Source: Marinihelvus sp942491555 (GTDB lineage Bacteria; Pseudomonadota; Gammaproteobacteria; Xanthomonadales; SZUA-36). From it: a DNA stretch of 64,000 bases. Within the stretch, counting starts at the first letter, position 1; every line of letters begins with the position of its first letter. Positions 23,247-30,801 of this stretch are shown piece by piece. The stretch lies in the NCBI GenBank assembly GCA_942491555.1, contig CALOBN010000005.1, positions 1,054,001 through 1,118,000 of the forward strand, in the 5' to 3' direction. Both the position numbers and the translations under genes were made by a program. The notes under the pieces were generated by a model. It was not told the origin of the DNA. It searched no databases and was given only the letters and a program-made list of their open reading frames with translations.

Positions 23247-24260
23247 ATGAGTGCACAGCCCAAAAACGCCGAAACCTGCAACAGCCTCCACCGGGTCTGC
23301 GTGGCGCCGATGATGGATTGGACCGACCGCCACTGTCGTTACTTTCATCGGCAGCTTTCGCGGTCTGCCCTGCTGTACACCGAGATGGTCACCACCGGCG
23401 CGGTCCTGCACGGCGACCGGGAGCGGTTGCTGGGACATAACCCGGAGGAGCACCCGGTGGCGCTGCAGCTTGGTGGCAGTGATCCGGATGAACTGGCTGC
23501 CTGCTCTGAAATAGCCGTGGCGTGGGGCTATGACGAGGTCAATCTGAACGTAGGTTGTCCCTCGGACCGGGTTCAGAAGGGCCGCTTTGGCGCCTGCCTG
23601 ATGCGCGAGCCCGAGCTGGTTCGTGACTGCCTGGCGGCCATGCGGGATGCCGTTGACGTGCCGGTGACCATCAAAACCCGGCTCGGTGTGGATGACCTCT
23701 ACAGTTATGAGTACTTCCGGGATTTTGCCGGCCTGTTGCACGAGGCCGGCATAACCGTCCTGATCGCGCATGCGCGCCGCGCCTGGCTGAGCGGCTTGAG
23801 CCCGAAGCAGAACCGTGATGTCCCGCCCCTGGATCATGACTGGGTTTACCGCCTGAAACGGGAGCTGCCCGGTCTGACAGTGGTCATTAACGGCGGTGTG
23901 GAGGAAATCGACACCGCCCGGACGCACCTGGAAACCGTGGACGGGGTGATGATCGGGCGTGCCGCCTATCATGATCCCTGGTTATTGGCGCAGTGCGAGC
24001 AGGTTTTGGCTGCAGGCGCCGCGCCGGCCACCCGCGAGTCTGTGATCGAACCCATGTCGGATTACCTTGAGCGCAATGTGGCGCAGGGCATCCCCGTTAA
24101 ACACATCACACGACACATGCTGGGGCTATTCCAGGGGCAGCCGGGTGCGCGGGCCTGGCGTCGATACCTGAGTGAGCATGCGCACCGCGAAGACGATAAC
24201 GCGGGCATATTGCGCGATGCGCTTACAGCGATGAACGCCGCACAGGCGAGGCAGGCATGA
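23247..24260 (+). CDS. dusA: tRNA-dihydrouridine synthase A
   Basis: 337-residue FMN enzyme reducing U20/U20a in the tRNA D-loop. Signatures: RVCVAPMMDWTDRHCRYFHR at the start, LQLGGSDPDELA, the catalytic-Cys motif NLNVGCPSDRVQKGRFGACLM, VTIKTRLGVDD, and the FMN-phosphate region VINGGVEE with GVMIGRAAYHDPW. The MMDWTDRHCRYF element and R/K-rich C-terminus point to DusA rather than DusB or DusC. It overlaps the next gene by ATGA. Confidence 0.96.
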   Translation: MSAQPKNAETCNSLHRVCVAPMMDWTDRHCRYFHRQLSRSALLYTEMVTTGAVLHGDRERLLGHNPEEHPVALQLGGSDPDELAACSEIAVAWGYDEVNLNVGCPSDRVQKGRFGACLMREPELVRDCLAAMRDAVDVPVTIKTRLGVDDLYSYEYFRDFAGLLHEAGITVLIAHARRAWLSGLSPKQNRDVPPLDHDWVYRLKRELPGLTVVINGGVEEIDTARTHLETVDGVMIGRAAYHDPWLLAQCEQVLAAGAAPATRESVIEPMSDYLERNVAQGIPVKHITRHMLGLFQGQPGARAWRRYLSEHAHREDDNAGILRDALTAMNAAQARQA

Positions 24261-25168
24261 TTACTTCTGATCCAGGCAAATTCCTGGCCCGCCTGGGCCA
24301 GCTCGAGAGCCAGCGCGCCCGCGCGCTGCCGCGCTCCGTTCTGATGGTGCTGCCGGAACAGTTTTACGTGGAGCCGGAAACCGCGATCGATAATGTTTAC
24401 CTGGATCTGCACCACCGCGCTGATCCGGCGCTGGCCCTGGCGCAGACCGAGGCCCTCGCGTCCCTGATCGAATCGGTAGGCGTGCCGGTCAAGCGTTTTC
24501 CTGGCTGGCCCGGACAGCCCGATGGGGTGTTCAGTAACAATGTCTTTGCCACCGCGCCGGGGCGGGCGGTGGTAGGACATATGGCCTTTCCCAGTCGCCA
24601 GGCGGAAACACAACGCGAAGATATTCGCAGATGGCTGGTCGATCAGGGCTATGCTTTGACGGATCTGTCCTGTTTGAATTGCATCGCAGAATTAACCGGG
24701 CCCCTGATTATTGACCGGGCGCGTAATGTCGGTCTGTGCGGCATGTCCGGTCGGGTCGATGAGGCCGGCGTGCAGGCCATGCATCCGGCGCTGGGCCTGG
24801 ACCTCACCTTCTGCTTTGACCTGACTCCGGGTGAATACCACACCAATGTGGTGCTTTCGGTGCTCGCGGGTCGTGCCTGCCTGTTTGAACCCGGGGCGAT
24901 TGCCGACCGTGCGGTGGTCGATACGCTGGAAAAAGCCTTCGAGGGAAACTGCGTCACCATCACCGCGCAGGAGAAACAGGCGTTTGTCGGGAACTGTATT
25001 GCGCTGACCGACCGTGACCTGTTCATGAGCGCGACGGCCGAACAGGCGCTCAGTGCCGGCACGCGGCATTCCCTGCAGGCGATGGGCTTCACCATTCATT
25101 CCACGGACCTGTCTGAGCTGGAGCTTGCTGGCGGTAGTCTGCGCTGCATGGTCACGGAGTTGTTCTGA
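24257..25168 (+). CDS. guanidino-modifying hydrolase (arginine deiminase/amidinotransferase superfamily, CtlX-like)
   Basis: 303 residues with the superfamily catalytic layout: Asp and Asn in GVFSNNVFAT, the general-base His195 in GEYHTNVVLSVL, and the nucleophile Cys297 in GGSLRCMV near the C-terminus. The substrate could be arginine, citrulline or methylarginine; the SNNVF/YHTNV/SLRCM set resembles CtlX-type citrulline-utilisation hydrolases more than classical arginine deiminase. It is translationally coupled to dusA, an unusual pairing that implies co-expression but not necessarily joint function. Cytoplasmic. Confidence 0.82.
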   Translation: MITSDPGKFLARLGQLESQRARALPRSVLMVLPEQFYVEPETAIDNVYLDLHHRADPALALAQTEALASLIESVGVPVKRFPGWPGQPDGVFSNNVFATAPGRAVVGHMAFPSRQAETQREDIRRWLVDQGYALTDLSCLNCIAELTGPLIIDRARNVGLCGMSGRVDEAGVQAMHPALGLDLTFCFDLTPGEYHTNVVLSVLAGRACLFEPGAIADRAVVDTLEKAFEGNCVTITAQEKQAFVGNCIALTDRDLFMSATAEQALSAGTRHSLQAMGFTIHSTDLSELELAGGSLRCMVTELF

Positions 25169-25289
25169 GTCGATCGTCTTGTGAACGGATGCGGGATGCG
25201 CATGGCGGGTGATAAGCAGATTATCGTGCTTGCTGCGGAATGATGGCTGATTCAGAACAGGTTCAGCCTCATGCATTAGAATTCCCATC

Positions 25290-25520
25290 ATGTTGAGACT
25301 TTGGAAAATATTTCTGCCCGCGGCACTGCTGGCTGCCCTGCTGGCATTCCCCGCCTGGGGAATCAGCCTGGAAGAGGCGGCACGCCAGGTGGCAAAGGAA
25401 TACGACGCCCGCGTTCTGTCTGCAAAGACGGTGACCCGGGACGGGCAACGAGTACATGAGATCAAGGTGATCACCGCGGCAGGGGTCGTAAAGACTGTCC
25501 AGGTGCCCGAAGACAGCTGA
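25290..25520 (+). CDS. exported PepSY-type small protein preceding a two-component system
   Basis: 76 residues: a signal peptide (FLPAALLAALLAFPAWG) and about 50 residues with PepSY-like pattern (SLEEAARQVAKEYDARVLSAKTVTRDGQRVHEIKVIT). PepSY proteins are often encoded beside PhoP/PhoQ-type systems and may modulate envelope proteases or sensors; here the response regulator starts 12 bases later. It probably acts in the periplasm and might be a sensor accessory or a target. Start ATG is at 25290, with a weak ribosome site. Confidence 0.8.
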   Translation: MLRLWKIFLPAALLAALLAFPAWGISLEEAARQVAKEYDARVLSAKTVTRDGQRVHEIKVITAAGVVKTVQVPEDS

Positions 25521-25532
25521 GGAGCGCAACCC

Positions 25533-26231
25533 ATGCGTGTACTGATCGTTGAGGACGACCCGGCACTGCAGGCCTCGGTGGCGGCACTGCTGCGTGAGGC
25601 GGGCTACGCCGTGGATGTCAGTTCCGATGGCACGGAAGGACTCTATTTTGGTGAGGAATACCCTGTCGACCTGGCGGTTATCGATCTGGGCCTGCCGGGC
25701 ATTTCGGGTCTGGAGGTGATCCGCAAATTGCGCAAGTCTGAACGACAATTTCCGATTCTGATCCTGACCGCCCGGGCCGATTGGCAGGACAAGGTGGCCG
25801 GGCTGGAAGCCGGCGCCGATGACTACCTGACCAAGCCGTTTCATCCTGAAGAGCTCAAAGCCCGGGTTGGTGCCCTGCTGCGCCGCGCCGCCGGTCACGC
25901 CCAGCCGGAGGTGACCCTGGGGCCCTTGCGTATAGACCTGGCAACCCAGCGCGTGGCGATGGCCGGCGAGGAAGTAGAGCTGACCACGTTTGAGTACAAG
26001 GTAATCGAATACCTGGCCTTACATCCGGACCAGGTGGTCACCAAGACGACACTCAGCGAGCACATTTACGAGGAAGATGCGGACCGGGACAGCAATGTGA
26101 TCGAGGTTTTTGTCGGCCGCCTGCGCAAGAAGCTGGATCCCCAAGGCACCATCCAGCCCATCGAAACTTTGCGTGGACGCGGCTATCGATTAAACCAGCG
26201 CTCGCTGGAGGCCGGGTCCGGGGGTGAGTAA
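25533..26231 (+). CDS. OmpR/PhoP-family response regulator
   Basis: 232 residues: a receiver domain with the acidic pair E7/D8-D9, the phospho-acceptor Asp51 (AVIDLGLPG), switch Thr in ILTARAD and Lys in YLTKPF, then a winged-helix effector domain (VELTTFEYKVIEYLALHPDQVVTK, NVIEVFVGRLRKKL, IETLRGRGYRL). GAGGAG lies 8 bases before the ATG. Cognate partner of the histidine kinase that overlaps it by 8 bases. PhoP-like in overall sequence; the regulated stimulus is not evident. Confidence 0.95.
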   Translation: MRVLIVEDDPALQASVAALLREAGYAVDVSSDGTEGLYFGEEYPVDLAVIDLGLPGISGLEVIRKLRKSERQFPILILTARADWQDKVAGLEAGADDYLTKPFHPEELKARVGALLRRAAGHAQPEVTLGPLRIDLATQRVAMAGEEVELTTFEYKVIEYLALHPDQVVTKTTLSEHIYEEDADRDSNVIEVFVGRLRKKLDPQGTIQPIETLRGRGYRLNQRSLEAGSGGE

Positions 26232-27687
26232 CCCTGTGCCTGAATCAAACCCTGAATCAAATCCTGAATCAAATCCTGAAGCAAGCGCTGAATCGGCAGC
26301 CTGGCCAGTGCCTGAAAAGACACCCGCATCTGCAGCAGTGCGCCGGCGCCCCGCCTCGTTGCGCCTGCGCCTGACCTTGCTGGCATCTCTGACCCTCATG
26401 ATCTCCCTGGGCGCGGTTGGCATGGCGCTGGATGCCGCCTATCAGCGCAGCGCCGTGGTCAGTCTGCAACAGCAAATGGATACCTGGGCCTACAGCCTGA
26501 TGGCGGCCATGGAAGTTGATCAGGATGGCACGATTCGTCTCGGTGTCGCCCCGGCCGATCCCGTCCTGGTGCAACCGGGTAGCGGGGTTTACGCGCTGAT
26601 CCAAGGGCCGCGCGATACCTGGCAGTCTGCTTCCGCCCTGGGCATCAGCGTGCCTGACGTGCCTGCAGAACCTGCCGGGCAAACGACTTTTGAAATGCCG
26701 GCCGGGGGCCCTTACTATCAGCGCCGCTTCGGTCTGGACTGGACCTTGTCCAATAACGAGGTCGAGCCAATAACCGTGGCGATTCTGGCCGATCGCGAAC
26801 GGCTGGCAGCGGCCCTGGCCTCTTTTCGCACCGGGCTGTGGCAGTCTCTGGGTACAGCAGCGCTGCTTTTGGCCCTGGCACAGCTGCTGTTTTCAGCCAT
26901 CAGCCTGCGCCCCCTGAAACAGGTCGCGCGGGATGTGGCAGACGTGGAAGCAGGGCGGGCGGATCGCCTGGCCGGGCCCTATCCCCGGGAGCTGGAGCCA
27001 CTCACGCGTAATGTGGATCATCTGCTGGCGGCCGAGCAAGCCAACAGAACGCGCTATCGCGATGCTCTGGACTCATTGGCGCACAGTCTGAAAACGCCAC
27101 TGGCGGTGCTCAAGGCCAACCCTGACCCTGATCCCGCCAGGCGTCGGGCAGTCGAGGACATGCAGCTTTTGATCGCAACCCGGCTCGAGCGCGCTGCCGC
27201 GGGTACCCGCCGGGCCCTGGCTGTTCCGCTATCGGTACAACCCGTTGTTGAGCGAATCGCCACGTCATTGCGTAAGGTACATTCTCAGAAATTGCGAACA
27301 CTGGAGTGCATTATCGAACCCGGCCTGGCGTTTTTCGGTGAGGAACGTGACCTGATGGAGTTGGTGGGCAACCTGCTGGACAATGCCTGTAAGTATGGCG
27401 ATGGTGATGTGCGCCTTGAGGCGCGTTCAATGGCGGCAGACGCACGCCCGGGTCTCAAGCTGGTGGTTGGTAATAACGGCGGGTTCGTCGAGCTCGAAGG
27501 CCTTGTGCGGCGCGGTCTGCGTGGCGATGAACGTGTTGCCGAGGGGCACGGACTGGGCCTTAATATCGTGGCAGAAATCGCCAGCGCCTACGGTGGCCAG
27601 CTTACCTTTGGTCGTTCCGCGCTGGGTGGTCCGGAAGTTTCGGTCATTATTCCCGCGGGCCATTTAACAACAGGAAACGAGCTTTGA
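26224..27687 (+). CDS. sensor histidine kinase, PhoQ-like
   Basis: 487 residues from GTG at 26224 (GGAGG at 26207-26211). A Pro/Glu/Ser/Asn-rich N-tail encoded by tandem repeats precedes TM1 (about residues 50-75), a periplasmic sensor domain, TM2 (about 205-225), HAMP, the His box LDSLAHSLKTPLAVL (His287) and an ATPase domain with N box NLLDNACKYG and G2 GHGLGLNIV. The G1 box, usually DxGxG, reads GNNGGF, so its key Asp is Asn. Acidic residues are not concentrated in the periplasmic part as in classic PhoQ. Membrane-bound. Confidence 0.92.
   Translation: MSNPVPESNPESNPESNPEASAESAAWPVPEKTPASAAVRRRPASLRLRLTLLASLTLMISLGAVGMALDAAYQRSAVVSLQQQMDTWAYSLMAAMEVDQDGTIRLGVAPADPVLVQPGSGVYALIQGPRDTWQSASALGISVPDVPAEPAGQTTFEMPAGGPYYQRRFGLDWTLSNNEVEPITVAILADRERLAAALASFRTGLWQSLGTAALLLALAQLLFSAISLRPLKQVARDVADVEAGRADRLAGPYPRELEPLTRNVDHLLAAEQANRTRYRDALDSLAHSLKTPLAVLKANPDPDPARRRAVEDMQLLIATRLERAAAGTRRALAVPLSVQPVVERIATSLRKVHSQKLRTLECIIEPGLAFFGEERDLMELVGNLLDNACKYGDGDVRLEARSMAADARPGLKLVVGNNGGFVELEGLVRRGLRGDERVAEGHGLGLNIVAEIASAYGGQLTFGRSALGGPEVSVIIPAGHLTTGNEL
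26239..26286 (+). repeat. four 12-bp tandem repeats at the kinase N-terminus
   Basis: Units CCTGAATCAAAC, CCTGAATCAAAT, CCTGAATCAAAT and CCTGAAGCAAGC lie head to tail at 26239-26286. They encode Pro-Glu-Ser-Asn three times, then Pro-Glu-Ala-Ser, in the cytoplasmic tail before the first transmembrane helix. The 12-base period keeps the frame, so slippage would alter tail length without breaking the kinase. Confidence 0.9.
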
Positions 27688-28451
27688 TGGACAGGCTTTT
27701 GGGTATCATGCGCCGGCTGCGCGATCCGGAGAATGGTTGCCCCTGGGACGTGCAGCAGACCTTTGCCAGCATCGCGCCCTACACGATCGAGGAAGCCTAT
27801 GAGGTTGCCGATGCGATACAGCGCGGGAATGCTGATGATCTGTGTGACGAGTTAGGCGATCTGCTGCTGCAGGTGGTGTTTCACGCCCAGATGGCCGATG
27901 AGCTTGGCTGGTTTGCGTTTGCTGATGTAGAGGCCGCGATCAGCGATAAGATGGAAAGACGGCACCCGCATGTGTTTGGCGCAGAGCATGTGGACAGCGC
28001 CGAGGCGCAGACGGTGGCCTGGGAAGCCAGCAAGGCGGCGGAGCGCCATGCGGCGGGCATGAACAGTCTGATGGATGGCGTGGCGCCGGGTTTGCCTGAA
28101 TGGATGCGCGCCAAAAAGCTGCAAAAGCGCGCCGCCCAGGCCGGATTTGACTGGTCCGGACCGGAGCCGGTGCTGGATAAGGTCAAAGAGGAATGTGCCG
28201 AAGTTCGCCAGGCGCTCGCCAATGATAATGTGGATGAAATAGAGGACGAGTTGGGCGACCTGCTGTTCGCCGCTGTCAACCTGGCCCGTCAATTAAAAAT
28301 CGATCCGGGCGTGGCGCTGCGTCGTGCCAACCGCAAATTTGAACAGCGGTTTCGCGCTATGGAAGTGCAGGCCGGCGGCAGTGAGGCCTTCGCCGATCTT
28401 GATCTAGATGCGCAGGAGCAACTCTGGCAAGCAGTGAAAAGGAACACCTGA
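27687..28451 (+). CDS. mazG: nucleoside triphosphate pyrophosphohydrolase MazG
   Basis: 254 residues with two all-alpha NTP-PPase halves. Each shows the EExxE/ExxD metal pattern: TIEEAYEVADAI with LCDELGDLLLQVVFHAQ, and VKEECAEVRQAL with EIEDELGDLLFAAVN. The opening RLLGIMRRLRDPENGCPWDVQQT is the family start. The ATG at 27687 shares a base with the kinase stop (TGATG). It hydrolyses aberrant or excess nucleoside triphosphates to monophosphates; links to stress nucleotides are known for the E. coli protein. Confidence 0.96.
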   Translation: MDRLLGIMRRLRDPENGCPWDVQQTFASIAPYTIEEAYEVADAIQRGNADDLCDELGDLLLQVVFHAQMADELGWFAFADVEAAISDKMERRHPHVFGAEHVDSAEAQTVAWEASKAAERHAAGMNSLMDGVAPGLPEWMRAKKLQKRAAQAGFDWSGPEPVLDKVKEECAEVRQALANDNVDEIEDELGDLLFAAVNLARQLKIDPGVALRRANRKFEQRFRAMEVQAGGSEAFADLDLDAQEQLWQAVKRNT

Positions 28452-28454
28452 TTC

Positions 28455-29873
28455 ATGCAAAACTGGATAGCGATGCTCGACCCGACCAGCGTGGCGCTGG
28501 GCGCACTTCTCGGCCTGCTGTTTGGCCTGGTCCCGGCCTGGACAATATTTCGTCGTGGGGCGATCAGTGCCCGTGCCCTGGCGGAAGTGGAAATCAGCAG
28601 TATCCGTGAGAGCCTGGCTGAGCGCGAGGAGGCACTGCACCTGGCGCAATCACGCGGGGACGAACTGGACGAGGCGCTGGATGACAGCCAGCGTCAGCTC
28701 GCCGTTGTACAGACCCGGCTGGAGGAACAGCAGGAGCACTACAAACGTGAGCGTGCAGCACTGGACTCGGCCGAGAAACGCCTGAGTGAGCAGTTCGAGC
28801 GACTGGCCGGACAAGTATTTGATCAACGTGCCAAACAATTTACCGAGCTCAGCGAAAAACAGCTGGGTACCCTGCTGCAGCCCCTGACCAAGGACCTGGA
28901 AACCTTTCGCGACAAAGTCGAATCCACCCATACGGAAGAGCTCAAGCAGCATGCCGCGTTACGCGAACGACTGAAACATATGGAAGGCCTGAACCAGCGC
29001 TTGCATGAAGATGCCACGAACCTGACCCGGGCCCTGACCTCGGATGTGAAATCCCAGGGCGGTTGGGGCGAGCAGCAGTTGGAAAAATTGCTCGAACTGA
29101 GCGGTCTGACCAAAGGTGAGAATTACTACACGCAACATTCGGTCACCGGTCAAAATGGTGAGCGACTGCAGCCTGACCTGGTGTTGCTGCTGCCGGAGGG
29201 GCGCACCATCATCATGGACTCAAAAGTGTCCCTGACGGCCTGGACGCGATTCCACGCTGCTGAAGATGAGGGTGAGCGCCAACGCGAGCTGAATAATCAC
29301 ATCAAGTCCATTCGCGCCCATATCGACGGTCTGAGTGGCAAGAACTACGCCAGCGTTGAATCGCTCAATGCGCTCGATTTTGTGCTGATGTTTATTCCGA
29401 TCGAGTCAGCCCTGATTGCCGCACTCCAGCAAGATCCGACGCTGACCGAATACGCCCTTAAGCGTCGCGTCGCGTTGCTGTCGCCGGCCAATTTTCTGGC
29501 CACCGTGCGCACCGTGGCGTCGGTATGGATGGTGCATAAGCAAAACTCCAATGCGCGCGACATCGCCAGTCGCGCCGGCCTGCTGTACGACAAATTTGTC
29601 GGCTTTGCGGACAATCTCAAACAGGTGGGCATGCGCCTGGAACAGGCGCGCACCGCCTATGACGGGGCGGTGTCCCAATTGTCGAGCGGCGCCGGAAACC
29701 TGGTTGGCCAGGCGGAGAAATTACGCGCCCTGGGTGCCAAGCACAACAAGCAGCTGGACGAAGGCATGGTCGAGGAATCTGCGGCGCACCGCCTGTCGGC
29801 AACCCAGCAGGATGCGGATGCTGCTGCCCTGGATGTGCAGTCCGAGGCAGAGCCGGGTGGGGATAAAACGTAA
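28455..29873 (+). CDS. rmuC: DNA recombination protein RmuC
   Basis: 472 residues: an N-terminal transmembrane helix (LGALLGLLFGLVPAWTIF), a long coiled coil (about 40-190), then the RmuC catalytic-like core (GGWGEQQLEKLLELSGL, LQPDLVLLLPEGRTIIMDSKVSL, NALDFVLMFIPIESAL, LLSPANFLATVRTVASVW) and a helical tail. The D and K of IMDSKVSL resemble a PD-(D/E)xK nuclease site. Implicated in limiting inversions at short inverted repeats. Starts 3 bases after mazG and is convergent with prmC. Confidence 0.94.
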   Translation: MQNWIAMLDPTSVALGALLGLLFGLVPAWTIFRRGAISARALAEVEISSIRESLAEREEALHLAQSRGDELDEALDDSQRQLAVVQTRLEEQQEHYKRERAALDSAEKRLSEQFERLAGQVFDQRAKQFTELSEKQLGTLLQPLTKDLETFRDKVESTHTEELKQHAALRERLKHMEGLNQRLHEDATNLTRALTSDVKSQGGWGEQQLEKLLELSGLTKGENYYTQHSVTGQNGERLQPDLVLLLPEGRTIIMDSKVSLTAWTRFHAAEDEGERQRELNNHIKSIRAHIDGLSGKNYASVESLNALDFVLMFIPIESALIAALQQDPTLTEYALKRRVALLSPANFLATVRTVASVWMVHKQNSNARDIASRAGLLYDKFVGFADNLKQVGMRLEQARTAYDGAVSQLSSGAGNLVGQAEKLRALGAKHNKQLDEGMVEESAAHRLSATQQDADAAALDVQSEAEPGGDKT

Positions 29874-29923
29874 CCACAGGCTGGTCCGCAGTCAAAGCGA
29901 TGCCTGAACGCCTGATTCAACAA

Positions 29924-30775
29924 TTATTCCGGGGGCAGTTGTCCCAGCGTGACCCGCTCATGGCCCTGCAGGTCACGGCAAGTCTGAATCTGCACATAAC
30001 CCGCTGTCTCCAGCAGTTCGCGCACTGATGATGCCTGGTCAAAACCATGCTCAAACAAAAGCCAGCCACCGCTCACAAGGTGGTCCCGGGCCTGAAAGAC
30101 AATTTGTCGATAGGCGTCAAGCGCATCGGGGCCCGGGGTCAAAGCGCCGCGGGGTTCAAACCGGCAATCGCCCCGGTCAAGGTGTGGGTCATCGATCGCC
30201 ACATAGGGCGGGTTGCTGACCACCACATCAAAATGCCCCTGCAGCCCCCTGAGCCAGTCACTGATCATGAATTCCACGCGCTCCAGCCCGTTACGGTGCG
30301 CATTGTGCCGCGCCGTTTCCAGCGCCGCCTCACTCACATCGGTGCCGATAACCCTGGCCTCCGGGCGCTCGCTGGCCAGGGCCAGTGCAATCGCCCCGGA
30401 ACCTGTGCCCAGGTCTGCGACACGTAGTGGTATGTCCGGGCTCATGCGTTGCAGCGCGGCCTCGACCAGCAGTTCGGTCTCGGGACGGGGTATAAGGACA
30501 TTTGGGTCTACGATTAAATCCAGGTTCCAGAACGCCCTGGTGCCGGTCAGGTAGGCGATGGGCTCGCCGTTAAGGCGCCGCTCCAGCAGGGTCTGGAATT
30601 CCCCGGCCTGCTCATCGGACAGTGCCGTTTCGCCGTGGCTGAACAAAAAAGACCGCGGTTGATCAAGAACCATGGCCATGAGCAGTTCCGCTTCAAGGCG
30701 TGGTGATGAGAGGCCTTCATCATCTATTTGAGCCAGTCGCGCGGCAGCTGTGCGCAGCTGTTCAGTGATGCTCAT
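29924..30775 (-). CDS. prmC: peptide chain release factor N5-glutamine methyltransferase
   Basis: 283 residues. The N-terminal helical domain binds release factor (PIAYLTGTRAFWNLDLIVDPNVLIPRPETELLVE); the Rossmann methyltransferase domain has VADLGTGSGAIALALASE and the substrate-glutamine motif VVSNPPYVA. It methylates the GGQ glutamine of RF1 and RF2. Here it is separated from prfA, its frequent neighbour, and lies downstream of an RND pump gene on the same strand (26-base gap). Confidence 0.95.
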   Translation of the reverse strand: MSITEQLRTAAARLAQIDDEGLSSPRLEAELLMAMVLDQPRSFLFSHGETALSDEQAGEFQTLLERRLNGEPIAYLTGTRAFWNLDLIVDPNVLIPRPETELLVEAALQRMSPDIPLRVADLGTGSGAIALALASERPEARVIGTDVSEAALETARHNAHRNGLERVEFMISDWLRGLQGHFDVVVSNPPYVAIDDPHLDRGDCRFEPRGALTPGPDALDAYRQIVFQARDHLVSGGWLLFEHGFDQASSVRELLETAGYVQIQTCRDLQGHERVTLGQLPPE

Positions 30776-30801
30776 CAGTTGATGGATCCGCGCGGAGTGA
30801 C

